Shown piece after piece: positions 8,874 through 17,361 of a DNA stretch of 64,000 nt. Within the stretch, counting starts at the first letter, position 1, and every line of letters starts with the position of its first letter. The stretch is from an uncultured Mycobacteriaceae bacterium (GTDB lineage Bacteria > Actinomycetota > Actinomycetes > Mycobacteriales > Mycobacteriaceae). Under the pieces are notes generated by a model that was not told the origin of the DNA, did not search any database, and saw only the letters and a program-made list of their open reading frames with translations. A program made the translations under genes and the position numbers. The stretch spans positions 207,673 through 271,672 of the forward strand of contig CADEGF010000001.1 of the NCBI GenBank assembly GCA_902826815.1, in the 5' to 3' direction.

Positions 8874-10292
8874 TTACTGCGCCATTGCCTTTTCGACCAC
8901 GGTCAGCTCCTCGGACAGCCCTGCGGCGCGGCGGATCTCGACGAACGCCGCTCTCATAGCGTCGGTCAGCTCATGGGGATCGGCCAACGTTGCGCCGTCG
9001 GACAGCACCGAGACGTTGAGCTGGTCGACGTAGCTCCACACGGTGATGTTCAGGCCGCTTCCGGTCGTCAGCGGCCCCACCGAGTAGATCTCGGTCACCA
9101 GCGCGCCACCGACCCGGCCGTAGTCACGCGGCCCCGGCACGTTGGAGATCGGAATGTTCAGCACCTTGTTCTGGCCGTCCTTGTCTGCGAGCCATCCGAA
9201 AAGCTTCTCGGCGGGTGCGGGCGGGAAGTAGGCCGCCCACCTGCTGACGAGCTCGGGCCCCATCAGATAGTGGGTCTCCTTGGCCTCGACCGCGGCCTCG
9301 TGGGTGGCTCGCACCCGCTCCAGCGGATCGTCGAGCTCGATCGGCACCACCATCATCACGCCGGTGAAGTAGTTACCCGAGATCCGATCGGGCGAGAAGT
9401 CGAAACTCACTGGCACGGACGCCAGCAGCGGATGGTCGGCATGCCCGTCGTACTTCAGCGACAGCTTGCGCAACGCCCCAGCCGAGATCGCCAGCACCAT
9501 GTCGTTGATCGTGACGTCGAGGTGTTTCGCCGTCAGCTTGACGTCGGCAAGCGCCAACGTGGCGGTTGCGAACCTGCGCTGCGCGTCGACCCGGTGATTC
9601 ATGAACGACGGCGGCGGGGTGAACGGCCGGGTCAGATCCGCGGACAGCTTCTTCGTACTCTTGCGCACCCGATTGATTCCCTGGGCGGTGTATCGCATCA
9701 CCCCGGGAAGCCTGCCGATGTGCCGCATGTGGTCGGCGAACGCGGTGCGAACCAGCTGCGAACTGCTTGGCGCGGGATCCGTTGCATACGAATCACTGTC
9801 GGCCTGCGGTCCCGTCTGCAGGTCCATCCCACGAGCCAGAAGATTGGCCGATGCCACACCGTCGGCCAGTGCGTGGTGAATCTTTCCGAGCACCGCGATC
9901 CTGCCATTGGCGAGACCCTCGATGAAGTACATCTCCCACAGCGGCTTGCTGCGGTCCAGCGCAGTGCTGGCGATTTTGCCGACCGCCTCGTCCAATTGGC
10001 GGCGCCCTCCTGGGCTCTCGACGCGGTACGGACGAACGTGATATTCGAGGTCGACCTCAGTGTTCTCCCGCCACATCGGGTGGTGCATCTTCAGCGGGAC
10101 GTCGACGAGCTGATAACGGAAGGGGTCGAGTTTATGGAGCCGCCCGCGGATGACTTCGCGGAACTCTTCGATGCCGAAGGGGCGGCCCTTGAGGTCGCCG
10201 ATCTCGATGACCGCCAGCTTCAATGTGTGCATGTGCACGGTGGGCGTCTCGGAATACAGCAGTACCGCGTCCCAGCCGCTGAGCCTCTTCAA
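8874..10292 (-). CDS. Wax ester synthase / diacylglycerol acyltransferase (WS/DGAT)
   Basis: A 472-residue acyl-CoA:alcohol or diacylglycerol acyltransferase for storage-lipid formation. The catalytic motif HHxxxDG is HHALADG at residues 139-145. The conserved C-terminal segment includes ISNVPGPRDYGRVGG and a PLTTGSGLNITVWSY strand. The start codon is TTG, supported by a strong GGGGAGG ribosome binding site 8 bp upstream. It lies 23 bp downstream of the LipC-like gene on the same strand, as in M. tuberculosis lipC-Rv0221, so the two are likely cotranscribed. The acyltransferase/ligase/esterase trio converges from the other side and could supply or recycle acyl-CoA. Confidence 0.93.
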   Translation of the reverse strand: MKRLSGWDAVLLYSETPTVHMHTLKLAVIEIGDLKGRPFGIEEFREVIRGRLHKLDPFRYQLVDVPLKMHHPMWRENTEVDLEYHVRPYRVESPGGRRQLDEAVGKIASTALDRSKPLWEMYFIEGLANGRIAVLGKIHHALADGVASANLLARGMDLQTGPQADSDSYATDPAPSSSQLVRTAFADHMRHIGRLPGVMRYTAQGINRVRKSTKKLSADLTRPFTPPPSFMNHRVDAQRRFATATLALADVKLTAKHLDVTINDMVLAISAGALRKLSLKYDGHADHPLLASVPVSFDFSPDRISGNYFTGVMMVVPIELDDPLERVRATHEAAVEAKETHYLMGPELVSRWAAYFPPAPAEKLFGWLADKDGQNKVLNIPISNVPGPRDYGRVGGALVTEIYSVGPLTTGSGLNITVWSYVDQLNVSVLSDGATLADPHELTDAMRAAFVEIRRAAGLSEELTVVEKAMAQ

Positions 10293-10315
10293 GGACTTAC
10301 CTCCCCATTAGGAGG

Positions 10316-11581
10316 CTATATAACCTCTTTGGCCAACATCTGCGACCGGTTTCGGTGAATCTGGTTGAGGAACAGGCCGATTGCCGTCGACACCGAACCT
10401 GTGCGCGCACCGTCGGTCATGTCGAAACCGTGACCCGCGCCTGGCAGCTCGATGTAGCTCACCACCGCCCGGGACACCGCGCGCAGCCGCTCGACGAAGC
10501 CGCGGGCCTGCGCGACCGGGATCACGGAGTCACCGGATCCGTGGATGACGAGGAACGGCGGGGCGTCGGGATGGATCTGCGCGATCGGGGAAGCCTTGCG
10601 GAAGATCTCGGGATGGCGGTCGATCTTGCGCTTGACCACCACGCGCTCCAGGAAGTCGACGAAGCGATCGCGCTCGGGGGTCGAGCGGTCCTCCCAGTCG
10701 TAGCGGCCGTAGATGCCGACGACTGCGTCGACCGAAGTGTCGGAGCCCTCCGGCAGGTCGGCCTGCATTTCGGAATCGTTGGGCGTCAGACCCGCAAGGG
10801 CAGCCAGGTGGCCGCCGGCCGAACAGCCTGCTATCGCAACAAAATTCCGGTCGCCGCCGAATCGGTCGACGTTGGCGCGGGCCCACGCGATGGCCGTCTT
10901 GACATCGGTGATGTGCTGCGGCCATCGATTATGGGGAGAGACGCGGTAGTTCACCGACAGGCACACCCAACCCTGCTGAGCCAGATGGGACATCAACGCG
11001 TAGCCCTGGAGCTGCCTGCCACCGTGAATCCACGCACCGCCAGGAACGAAGATCATCACGGGCGCCGGTTCCACCGGTAATTCCTTCGGCCGCCATACAT
11101 CCAGCAACTGTGACGGGTGGTCGCCGTAGCGCACCGAGGCCCGATGCAGGCTGCGCCGATGCTGCCGCATCTTCAGGACAGGCGCGTACCGCTGCGGTGC
11201 GGGCCACTCAACGGCCAGATTCGCCGCGGGCACTACCCCACGCAGCGCGGCCTCGATCACGGAGTTCGTCGACTCAAGGTCCTGCTTACGAATCGCGGCC
11301 TGGTCGGAGGTGTCCGTTGAGCGTGCGCTATGTGAGAAGAACTCCGGAACGTGACGGTAACCCCAGATCCCCATCGCGGTCGCAGCACCAAGGGGCTCAA
11401 GGCGTTTCCCGATGATCGGCAACGACGCAGACGCGACGCTCATCGCCAACAAGTAATCAGAAGGACCTGCGCGCAGAAACCAGCGGGCGCGCTTGGCTAG
11501 AGAAGGCGCGGAGTACCGGGCGTCCGGCCGAACCGTCATTGCCCGAATGTACCCCGCGGTAGCCAGACGAAACGCCGACAT
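10316..11581 (-). CDS. lipC: Alpha/beta-hydrolase esterase (LipC-like)
   Basis: A 421-residue hormone-sensitive-lipase-type esterase. It has the oxyanion loop FVPGGAWIHGGRQLQGY, the nucleophile elbow IAGCSAGGHLAALAGLT, the acid segment VIHGSGDSVIPVAQA and the histidine in LPGAGHGFDM. M. tuberculosis LipC (Rv0220) occupies the equivalent position before the Rv0221 WS/DGAT. I chose the ATG at 11581. Upstream GTG codons (11596, 11605) exist but lie within a palindromic regulatory element, and an ATG at 11539 is also possible. An Ala-rich hydrophobic N-terminal stretch may anchor it to the membrane. It is divergent from fadE across a region with two palindromes, one a CRP-type site. Confidence 0.88.
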   Translation of the reverse strand: MSAFRLATAGYIRAMTVRPDARYSAPSLAKRARWFLRAGPSDYLLAMSVASASLPIIGKRLEPLGAATAMGIWGYRHVPEFFSHSARSTDTSDQAAIRKQDLESTNSVIEAALRGVVPAANLAVEWPAPQRYAPVLKMRQHRRSLHRASVRYGDHPSQLLDVWRPKELPVEPAPVMIFVPGGAWIHGGRQLQGYALMSHLAQQGWVCLSVNYRVSPHNRWPQHITDVKTAIAWARANVDRFGGDRNFVAIAGCSAGGHLAALAGLTPNDSEMQADLPEGSDTSVDAVVGIYGRYDWEDRSTPERDRFVDFLERVVVKRKIDRHPEIFRKASPIAQIHPDAPPFLVIHGSGDSVIPVAQARGFVERLRAVSRAVVSYIELPGAGHGFDMTDGARTGSVSTAIGLFLNQIHRNRSQMLAKEVI

Positions 11582-11595
11582 GCGGCAGTTGTTCA

Positions 11596-11612
11596 CTAGA
11601 CGCACGTTCTAG
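11596..11612. promoter_or_regulatory. Palindrome CTAGA-n7-TCTAG upstream of the lipC-like gene
   Basis: CTAGACGCACGTTCTAG has five-base arms. It resembles the KstR-like site at 5164 (both contain ACTAGA and CACGTTCTA), but the centre is one base longer and one half-site is changed. It could be a degenerate site for the same repressor or a site for another TetR protein. It overlaps possible upstream GTG starts of the lipC-like gene, which argues for the ATG at 11581. Confidence 0.45.
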
Positions 11613-11619
11613 GCTCGAA

Positions 11620-11635
11620 TGTGATCTGGATCACA
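11620..11635. promoter_or_regulatory. CRP/FNR-type operator TGTGA-n6-TCACA
   Basis: TGTGATCTGGATCACA is a perfect palindrome apart from its central bases. It matches the consensus TGTGA-n6-TCACA shared by E. coli CRP and the mycobacterial cAMP receptor protein (Rv3676 in M. tuberculosis). It lies 38 bp upstream of the lipC-like ATG and 68 bp upstream of the fadE start, between divergent genes. It could link fatty-acid use to cAMP. Confidence 0.7.
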
Positions 11636-11703
11636 AAGTTCGACCTGCCAGAATGCGGGTTAACTTACTTCTGACACCCGTCAACGGCAAAAGGACTTCC
11701 AAC

Positions 11704-13872
11704 GTGAGCAAGTCAGCGCTAGCCATCACCGACGAACACTCCGATCTTGCCGATGCGGCGATCGGCCAGCTGGCGCGGCTGTCGACCAGGGCGGCTGCGC
11801 GCGCCACGCTCGAAGGCGGGTCCGCCCACCCCGACAACGTGTGGCAGGCGGCCGCCGAACTGGGCTGGCTGGGCCTGGCGATCAGCGAGCAATACGGCGG
11901 ATCCGGCTTCGGGCTTGCGGAGCTGGCGGTCGTGCTCGAAGCTCAAGGCCGCGAACTGAGCCCGGGACCGTTTCTGCCGACGGTTGCGGCGTCGCTGGTG
12001 ATCGACCGCTGCGCATCCGATTCGTTAGGCGCCCAACTACTTCCGGGACTGGCGGACGGGACGACGGTCGGTGCGCTCGGATTGTCGGGCAGCCTTGTCG
12101 TCGGCTCGGACCTCGATGTCACCGGCGAGGTCACCGCGGTGCTCGGTGCGCCCGATGTCGATATTCTCGTCCTGATCGCCGGTGATGACGTGGTGGTGAT
12201 CGACGCCGCAACCGACGGTGTCACGATCACTGCGCTCGAACCGCTCGACACGTCACGCAGCGTCGGGGCGGTTGCGCTGCGCGGCGTGACCGTCACCGAG
12301 GACAGGGTGCTGCGCGGCGCCGCGCGGCGGGCCCGCACGGTGTTCCGGATCCTGGCGTCGGCGGAGGCGGTCGGCGTCGCGTGGACCAGCCTGGAGATGG
12401 CGGTGGAGTACGCCAAGGTCCGCGAGCAGTTCGGCAGGACCATCGGCACGTTTCAGGCCGTCAAGCACCACGCCGCCAACATGCTCGTCGACGCGGAACA
12501 GACCACGGCCGCGGTATGGGATGCGGCCCGTGCCGAGGACCTCGACAGCGCCTGGTTCCCCGCGGCGGTGGCAGCTTCGCACGCCATCCGGGCGCAGGTT
12601 TTCAACTCGCAGAACAATATTCAGCTACACGGCGGTATCGGTTTCACATGGGAGCATGACGCACACCTCTACCTCCGACGGGCCCGCACGCTGGCGGCGC
12701 TGATCGGCGACGGCGCTGATCCGCTGCTGGACGTCGTGGAGGGCAGGCGCAGCGGCCAGGCGCACGGCGCCTCGTTCACGCTGCCCGACGAGGCTGACGA
12801 ATACCGACGTCAGGCGGCCGAAGCCGTCGCGCAGGTGCGGTCGCTGCCGACGGACAAACAGCGCGACTTCCTCGTCGACTCCGGTTACCTGGTGCCGCAC
12901 TGGCCCAAGCCGTGGGGCCGGGCGGCCAACGTGCTCGAGCAGTTGGTCATCGAGGAAGAGTTCGCGGACGTCGAGCGCGCGGATATGGGCATCACCGGGT
13001 GGGTGGCACTGACCATCGCCCAGGCAGGCACCGACGACCAGCGCGAGCGCTGGGTGGAACCCGTGCTGCGGGGTCAGGTGATGTGGTGCCAGCTGTTCTC
13101 CGAGCCGGGTGCGGGCTCCGATGCCGCCGCCGTGCGCACGGCGGCCAAGAAGGTCGACGGAGGCTGGCGGGTGACCGGGCAGAAGGTGTGGACCAGCCTC
13201 GCCCAGCACTGCCAGTGGGGGCTGGCCACCGTCCGCACCGATCCCGACGCCGCCAAGCACGCCGGTGTGTCGATGATGGCGATCGACATGAAAGCCGAAG
13301 GGGTGAAGGTCAATCCGCTGCGCGGGCTCACCGGTGACGCCCACTTCAACGAGGTCTTCTTCGACGACGTGTTCGTTCCGGACGAGGACGTGGTCGGCGA
13401 TGTGAACAAGGGTTGGCTGGTGGCACGGGCCACGCTCGGCAACGAGCGCGTCTCGATCGGCGGCGGCTCCGGCGGCCAGGTCGGGTTCGATGCCGACGAT
13501 CTGGTCAAGCTGCTCGACAGCGCGCCGTCCGACGTCGCGGCCCAGCACGTGCGGCGCGCAGGTGAGGTCATCGCCGAGCTGCACACGCTGAGGCTGTTGA
13601 ACCTGCGCCGGGCCAGCCGCGCCATCGCCGGAGCCGAGCCTGGCCCGGAGGGCAACGTCACCAAGCTGCTGGTGGCCGAATCCGGCCAGCATCTAACCGA
13701 ATTGGGGATCGCGCTGGCCGGCACGGCGGCCGTCGTCGGCGCGAACAAGAAGCTCATCCGCACCTACATGGGCAGTCGGGCCATGACCATCGCGGGCGGC
13801 ACATCGGAGATCACCCGAAACACCATCGCCGAGCGCATCCTCGGCCTGCCCCGCGACCCGCTGCTGAAGTAG
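11704..13872 (+). CDS. Fused two-domain acyl-CoA dehydrogenase
   Basis: About 722 residues containing two acyl-CoA dehydrogenase modules in tandem. Module 1 (about residues 1-345) ends with the helix block REQFGRTIGTFQAVKHHAAN and HGGIGFTWEHDAHLYLRRA. Module 2 (about 350-722) has a complete FAD-binding middle region (MWCQLFSEPGAGSDAAAVRT, then GWRVTGQKVWTSLAQHCQWG) and ends TIAGGTSEITRNTIAERILG. The usual catalytic Glu of the YEGT motif is Gly in module 2 (AGGTSEI). Such fusions mimic heteromeric mycobacterial FadE pairs such as those for sterol side chains; FadE34 and FadE6 have similar length. I chose the GTG at 11704 because AAAAGGA lies upstream. The gene is monocistronic and probably CRP-linked. 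Confidence 0.88.
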   Translation: MSKSALAITDEHSDLADAAIGQLARLSTRAAARATLEGGSAHPDNVWQAAAELGWLGLAISEQYGGSGFGLAELAVVLEAQGRELSPGPFLPTVAASLVIDRCASDSLGAQLLPGLADGTTVGALGLSGSLVVGSDLDVTGEVTAVLGAPDVDILVLIAGDDVVVIDAATDGVTITALEPLDTSRSVGAVALRGVTVTEDRVLRGAARRARTVFRILASAEAVGVAWTSLEMAVEYAKVREQFGRTIGTFQAVKHHAANMLVDAEQTTAAVWDAARAEDLDSAWFPAAVAASHAIRAQVFNSQNNIQLHGGIGFTWEHDAHLYLRRARTLAALIGDGADPLLDVVEGRRSGQAHGASFTLPDEADEYRRQAAEAVAQVRSLPTDKQRDFLVDSGYLVPHWPKPWGRAANVLEQLVIEEEFADVERADMGITGWVALTIAQAGTDDQRERWVEPVLRGQVMWCQLFSEPGAGSDAAAVRTAAKKVDGGWRVTGQKVWTSLAQHCQWGLATVRTDPDAAKHAGVSMMAIDMKAEGVKVNPLRGLTGDAHFNEVFFDDVFVPDEDVVGDVNKGWLVARATLGNERVSIGGGSGGQVGFDADDLVKLLDSAPSDVAAQHVRRAGEVIAELHTLRLLNLRRASRAIAGAEPGPEGNVTKLLVAESGQHLTELGIALAGTAAVVGANKKLIRTYMGSRAMTIAGGTSEITRNTIAERILGLPRDPLLK

Positions 13873-13875
13873 GGC

Positions 13876-15237
13876 TCAGCGGACGGTGAGGTTCGGCACC
13901 TCGCGGATATCGGGCAGTTCCAACAACCGCCAGCATGCGGCGGCCACTTCTTCCGATCGTGCGGCGCCGAGCACCGGAGTGGACAGGCCGACGAACTTCT
14001 CCTCGAGTTGCCCGTCACTCATGGGGTTGTCCGGGGTGCCGAGGTTGTGGGCGACAAGGCGCTCGAGCGTGCGACCGTCCTTGAGTGTCAACATGACTCG
14101 TGCCGAGTCCTTACCCTGCGCGGCGTCGGTGTGCACGTGCACCCGCTCCCGAAGACCGGCCAGCTCCGGGTCGGCCACCCGCTCGTCGGTGAACTGGTCG
14201 AGCAGTGCGGCTCCGTCGGCGAGTGCGACGGCGAGCACGTGGTAGATGCTGAACTTGCCCTGCAGCCCCGTCTGCGGGTCGGTCAGGCCGGTCGTCGTCT
14301 TGACGTAGTCGTGCACGTAGGCGTCCACCGACGCGACGTCCGCAGCGGTCAGGCCGTGCTCGGCGCGCAGTTCGAGAAGTGCCTGCGCGGGCGGATGGGT
14401 GAGCGACCCACATGCGTAGGGCTTGAACCCGTCTCGCGGCAGGTACCAGATGTCGCCGAGACCGTCGACCGCCTTCGTCGGCACCGGGTCGGGCGAAAAT
14501 AGATGCAGAAAGCCGCGATGACCCTCGATGGCTTCTGGGCTGGAGGTGAAGCCGTCGCGGGCGAGGAAGCCCGACAACAGCCCGTCCATCGCGGCCTTGC
14601 CGGGGTGCAGCGACTTGCCCATCGACCCGTAGACCACCTTCATTCCCGCCGCCTGCGTCGCGCCGGTTCCGATCGCGGCGAGCGTCTGCTGCGCGTCGAG
14701 ACCCAGCAACCGCGCGGTTGCCGCGGCAGCACCGATATGCCCGACGGTGCCGGTGACGTGCCAGCCTGCGTCGTAGTGGCCGGGCCCGGCCGCGACGGCG
14801 ACCCGGGTCTGCACCTCGAAGCCCGCGACGAACGCCTCGACGGCGGCCCTGCCCGACACCGGAACCAGTTCGGCGGCGGCGGCGATCGCCGGCCACAGCG
14901 GTGCGCTGCCGTGGATCGTGGTCCGGTCGGGGTTGAAGGTATCGTCGAAATCCAGGATGTGCGCGGCGATTCCGTTCGCGAGCGCGGCATAGCCGACCCC
15001 GGCGCGCTGGCGGGTACCGACGATCGGTGCGGTACCCGTTCCGTCGCCGGCATCCAGTGCGCCGATCCCCGCATGAACGCGTGCGCCCTCGGCCGTTGCG
15101 GACCCCGCGATGGTGCAGCCGAGCCAGTCGACAAGGCACCGGACGGCCTGGTGGACCACATCGGCGGGCAGGTCGTCGATGCTCATCGTGGCCGCGAACT
15201 CGGCCAGCGTCCGGCTTACCGCCTGCTCATCGGCCAC
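13876..15237 (-). CDS. MmgE/PrpD family protein 1
   Basis: A 453-residue member of the MmgE/PrpD family. The family includes 2-methylcitrate dehydratase, cis-aconitate decarboxylase and iminodisuccinate epimerase, all acting on small polycarboxylates without a cofactor. Family blocks seen are AHILDFDDTFNPDRTTIHGS, GWHVTGTVGHIGAAAATARL and GSMGKSLHPGKAAMDGLLSG. It is closer to PrpD protein 3 than to protein 2, since both have the NPxxTTxHGS loop. The GTG start has AAGGGA about 9 bp upstream. It is divergent from PrpD protein 2 across a 59-bp gap filled by a 31-bp palindrome, and it ends 3 bp from the fadE stop. The substrate is unknown. Confidence 0.88.
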   Translation of the reverse strand: MADEQAVSRTLAEFAATMSIDDLPADVVHQAVRCLVDWLGCTIAGSATAEGARVHAGIGALDAGDGTGTAPIVGTRQRAGVGYAALANGIAAHILDFDDTFNPDRTTIHGSAPLWPAIAAAAELVPVSGRAAVEAFVAGFEVQTRVAVAAGPGHYDAGWHVTGTVGHIGAAAATARLLGLDAQQTLAAIGTGATQAAGMKVVYGSMGKSLHPGKAAMDGLLSGFLARDGFTSSPEAIEGHRGFLHLFSPDPVPTKAVDGLGDIWYLPRDGFKPYACGSLTHPPAQALLELRAEHGLTAADVASVDAYVHDYVKTTTGLTDPQTGLQGKFSIYHVLAVALADGAALLDQFTDERVADPELAGLRERVHVHTDAAQGKDSARVMLTLKDGRTLERLVAHNLGTPDNPMSDGQLEEKFVGLSTPVLGAARSEEVAAACWRLLELPDIREVPNLTVR

Positions 15238-15260
15238 CGGTCAATTCCCTTCGGTGTCGT

Positions 15261-15291
15261 CTGTAATACGGAAATAATTTCTGTTATACAG
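15261..15291. promoter_or_regulatory. 31-bp operator palindrome between divergent prpD genes (putative IclR site)
   Basis: The inner core GGAAATAATTTCTG (15270-15283) is flanked by outer arms CTGTA and TACAG. Twelve of 15 positions pair across the centre at 15276. It fills the gap between the two divergent MmgE/PrpD genes. The core recurs at 21918-21931, next to the IclR gene, and at 24487-24500. I infer that this is the binding site of the IclR-family regulator at 22042. Confidence 0.65.
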
Positions 15292-15296
15292 ATTAC

Positions 15297-16676
15297 ATGG
15301 TCACATCGCTGTCGGACTACGACGATCGGACTTCCGCCGAGACGCGCACCCTTCTGGACTTCGTTTCGCGTACGCCCGCCGAAGCGATACCCGCCGACGT
15401 GGTGCACGAGAGCACAAGGTGCCTGCTCGACCACCTCGGTCTGGCAATCGCGGGCGCCGCCGAACCCGCCGCGGGCATCGCCAGGGCTCAATGCCTTCTG
15501 CTCGGCGGTGAACCCCAGGCCAGCGCGCTCGGCACAACAGACCGGCTGCGGATCACCGACGCTGCGCTGGTGAACGGAATTGCCTGTCATGCACTCGATT
15601 TCGACGACACCCATGTGCCAACGATTCTGCATCCGACCACTCCGCTCTATGCGGCGGGCGCCGCGCTGGCCGAGTGGCGAGGTAGCACCGGTATCGAACT
15701 GCTGGCCGCGCACGCGCTCGGCTATGAGCTCGCCGCCCGTGTCAGCAACGCGCTCTATCCCGAGCATTACGATGCGGGCTGGCATATGACCGGCACCACC
15801 GGCGCGCTGGCGTCGGCGACGGTGGCGATCAGGCTGCTCGGCCTCGAGGGCCTGACCGCGACTCACTGCCTGAGCATCGCGGCGACTCAGGCGTCCGGGC
15901 ACCGCGAGCAGTTCGGCACGATGACGAAGCCGTTCCACGCCGGTCACGCCGCGCAGGCCGGCGTGTGGGCAGGCCTGCTCGCCGCCGGCGGGTTCACCGG
16001 CGCGCCTGACCCGTTGCAGGGCCGTCGCGGCATGTTCGCGGTTATGGCCGCAGTAAGCACTCCCGACGACCTGGTAAACGGGCTGGGTGAGCGGTGGCAG
16101 ATCTTCGACAACGGGGTCAAGCCGTACGCGTGCGGCGTAGTGATCCATCCGGCCATCGACGCCGTCCGCGACCTGACGGTACGCAAGGGCTTGACTGCCG
16201 ACCGGATCGAGAGCATCAAGCTGCATGTGCACCCGCTCGTTCGCGAGCTCACCGGAAAGACCGATCCCCGAACGGGTTTGGAGGGTAAGTTCTCGGTGAC
16301 CTATGCCTGCTCGATCGCACTGCTCGAGGGCAGGGCGGCTGAGGAGCAGTTCTCCGACGAGTCGGTACATCGCGGCGACGTCCGGGCACTGATGGCCAAG
16401 ATCGAGGTCATCCCTGACGCAGGCGTTCCGCACACACAGGCGGGCGCGAGCGCGCTCACCGGTGACGGCGAAACGGTTGAGACGTGGGTCGATCACGCGC
16501 GCGGCACCCCAGGCAACCGGTTGACCGATGACGAGTTGCGGGATAAGTTCCACGGGCTCGCAGACAGCGTGATCGGACGCGATCGGGCGGAAAGGCTTGC
16601 AGACGCCGCCTTTTCGCTGAAGACGGGCGGCGATGTCGACGCGATGCTTGAACTCACCACGCCGCAGATGCGCTGA
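15297..16676 (+). CDS. MmgE/PrpD family protein 2
   Basis: A 459-residue MmgE/PrpD protein with the family blocks IACHALDFDDTHVPTILHPT, HYDAGWHMTGTTGALASATV and MTKPFHAGHAAQAGVWAGLL. The FDDTHVP loop and lack of NPxxTT set it apart from the other two copies, so it probably acts on a different substrate or at a different step. The ATG has no Shine-Dalgarno, and TATACA lies 7 bp before it, so the mRNA may be leaderless. The operator palindrome overlaps the promoter. The 3' end overlaps the convergent SDR gene by 23 bp. It could be a dehydratase, decarboxylase or epimerase. Confidence 0.87.
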   Translation: MVTSLSDYDDRTSAETRTLLDFVSRTPAEAIPADVVHESTRCLLDHLGLAIAGAAEPAAGIARAQCLLLGGEPQASALGTTDRLRITDAALVNGIACHALDFDDTHVPTILHPTTPLYAAGAALAEWRGSTGIELLAAHALGYELAARVSNALYPEHYDAGWHMTGTTGALASATVAIRLLGLEGLTATHCLSIAATQASGHREQFGTMTKPFHAGHAAQAGVWAGLLAAGGFTGAPDPLQGRRGMFAVMAAVSTPDDLVNGLGERWQIFDNGVKPYACGVVIHPAIDAVRDLTVRKGLTADRIESIKLHVHPLVRELTGKTDPRTGLEGKFSVTYACSIALLEGRAAEEQFSDESVHRGDVRALMAKIEVIPDAGVPHTQAGASALTGDGETVETWVDHARGTPGNRLTDDELRDKFHGLADSVIGRDRAERLADAAFSLKTGGDVDAMLELTTPQMR

Positions 16677-17361
16677 CGACCTCTGCTCCGTCGCAGTCGA
16701 CGTGCACCACGGTGCCGGTCAGCTCGGCGGCGTCGGCGAAGGCCAGTCGCGCCACCTGAGAGGCGATTTCGGCGCGGCAGCGGTCCAACTCAGAGCCATC
16801 CGAATCGACCCCGGGTGATACGGCGTTCACGGCCACACCCTGGTCGCGCAGTGCGGCCGCAAGAGCAACGGTGAGACCGAGCAAGCCGTGCTTGGCAGCC
16901 GAAAGATGCACCCGCTCGGGGTCACCCGCGAGGGCATTACGTCCGAGAATGTTGACGATGCGGCCCCCAGGCGTCAGGGCGGGCAACGCGTGCCGGACGC
17001 ACCGGAACGCGCCGTCCAGCGTGACGGCGCGGACCTGGTACCAGTCGTCCTCGGTCATCGTCTCGATCCGCTGACGCGGACGGTAGGACGCATTGTTGAC
17101 CAGCACCCGTAGCCGTCCGCGGGCGGCGATATCGTCGAACATGCGCCGCACCGCGGACGGGTCGGTGACGTTCGCCGTCACCGTGAACGCACATCCGCCC
17201 GCTGCCCGGATCGCCGCGACGACCGCGTCGGCATGCTCGGTGTGGGACCTGGTGTTCACCGCCACCGTGAGACCCTCTGCGGCAAGGCCTTCGGCGATCA
17301 CCGCGCCCAGCCCACTGCCTGCCCCAGTGACGAGGGCGATCTCCGGTATGGGATCAGCCAT
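16654..17361 (-). CDS. Short-chain dehydrogenase/reductase-like protein with eroded active site
   Basis: A 235-residue SDR fold. The nucleotide-binding motif TGAGSGLG (residues 12-19) and the VNN strand at 88-90 are intact. The catalytic YxxxK is changed: Lys157 is kept, but the Tyr position is Leu153 (VHLSAAKHG), and the usual ISS serine region reads NILG (137-140). It is probably not a classical oxidoreductase and may be a structural or regulatory partner, or use other chemistry. The ATG at 17361 lies inside the end of PrpD gene 3 (8-bp overlap), so it is translationally coupled as the last gene of the tctBAC-prpD-SDR operon. Confidence 0.8.
   Translation of the reverse strand: MADPIPEIALVTGAGSGLGAVIAEGLAAEGLTVAVNTRSHTEHADAVVAAIRAAGGCAFTVTANVTDPSAVRRMFDDIAARGRLRVLVNNASYRPRQRIETMTEDDWYQVRAVTLDGAFRCVRHALPALTPGGRIVNILGRNALAGDPERVHLSAAKHGLLGLTVALAAALRDQGVAVNAVSPGVDSDGSELDRCRAEIASQVARLAFADAAELTGTVVHVDCDGAEVVSASAAW

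Noticed and set aside
10312-10327. Near-palindrome GAGGCTATATAACCTC after the lipC-like gene
   Set aside because: It overlaps the lipC-like stop codon and the short spacer. One pair mismatches, and no promoter or U-tract accompanies it, so no function is claimed.
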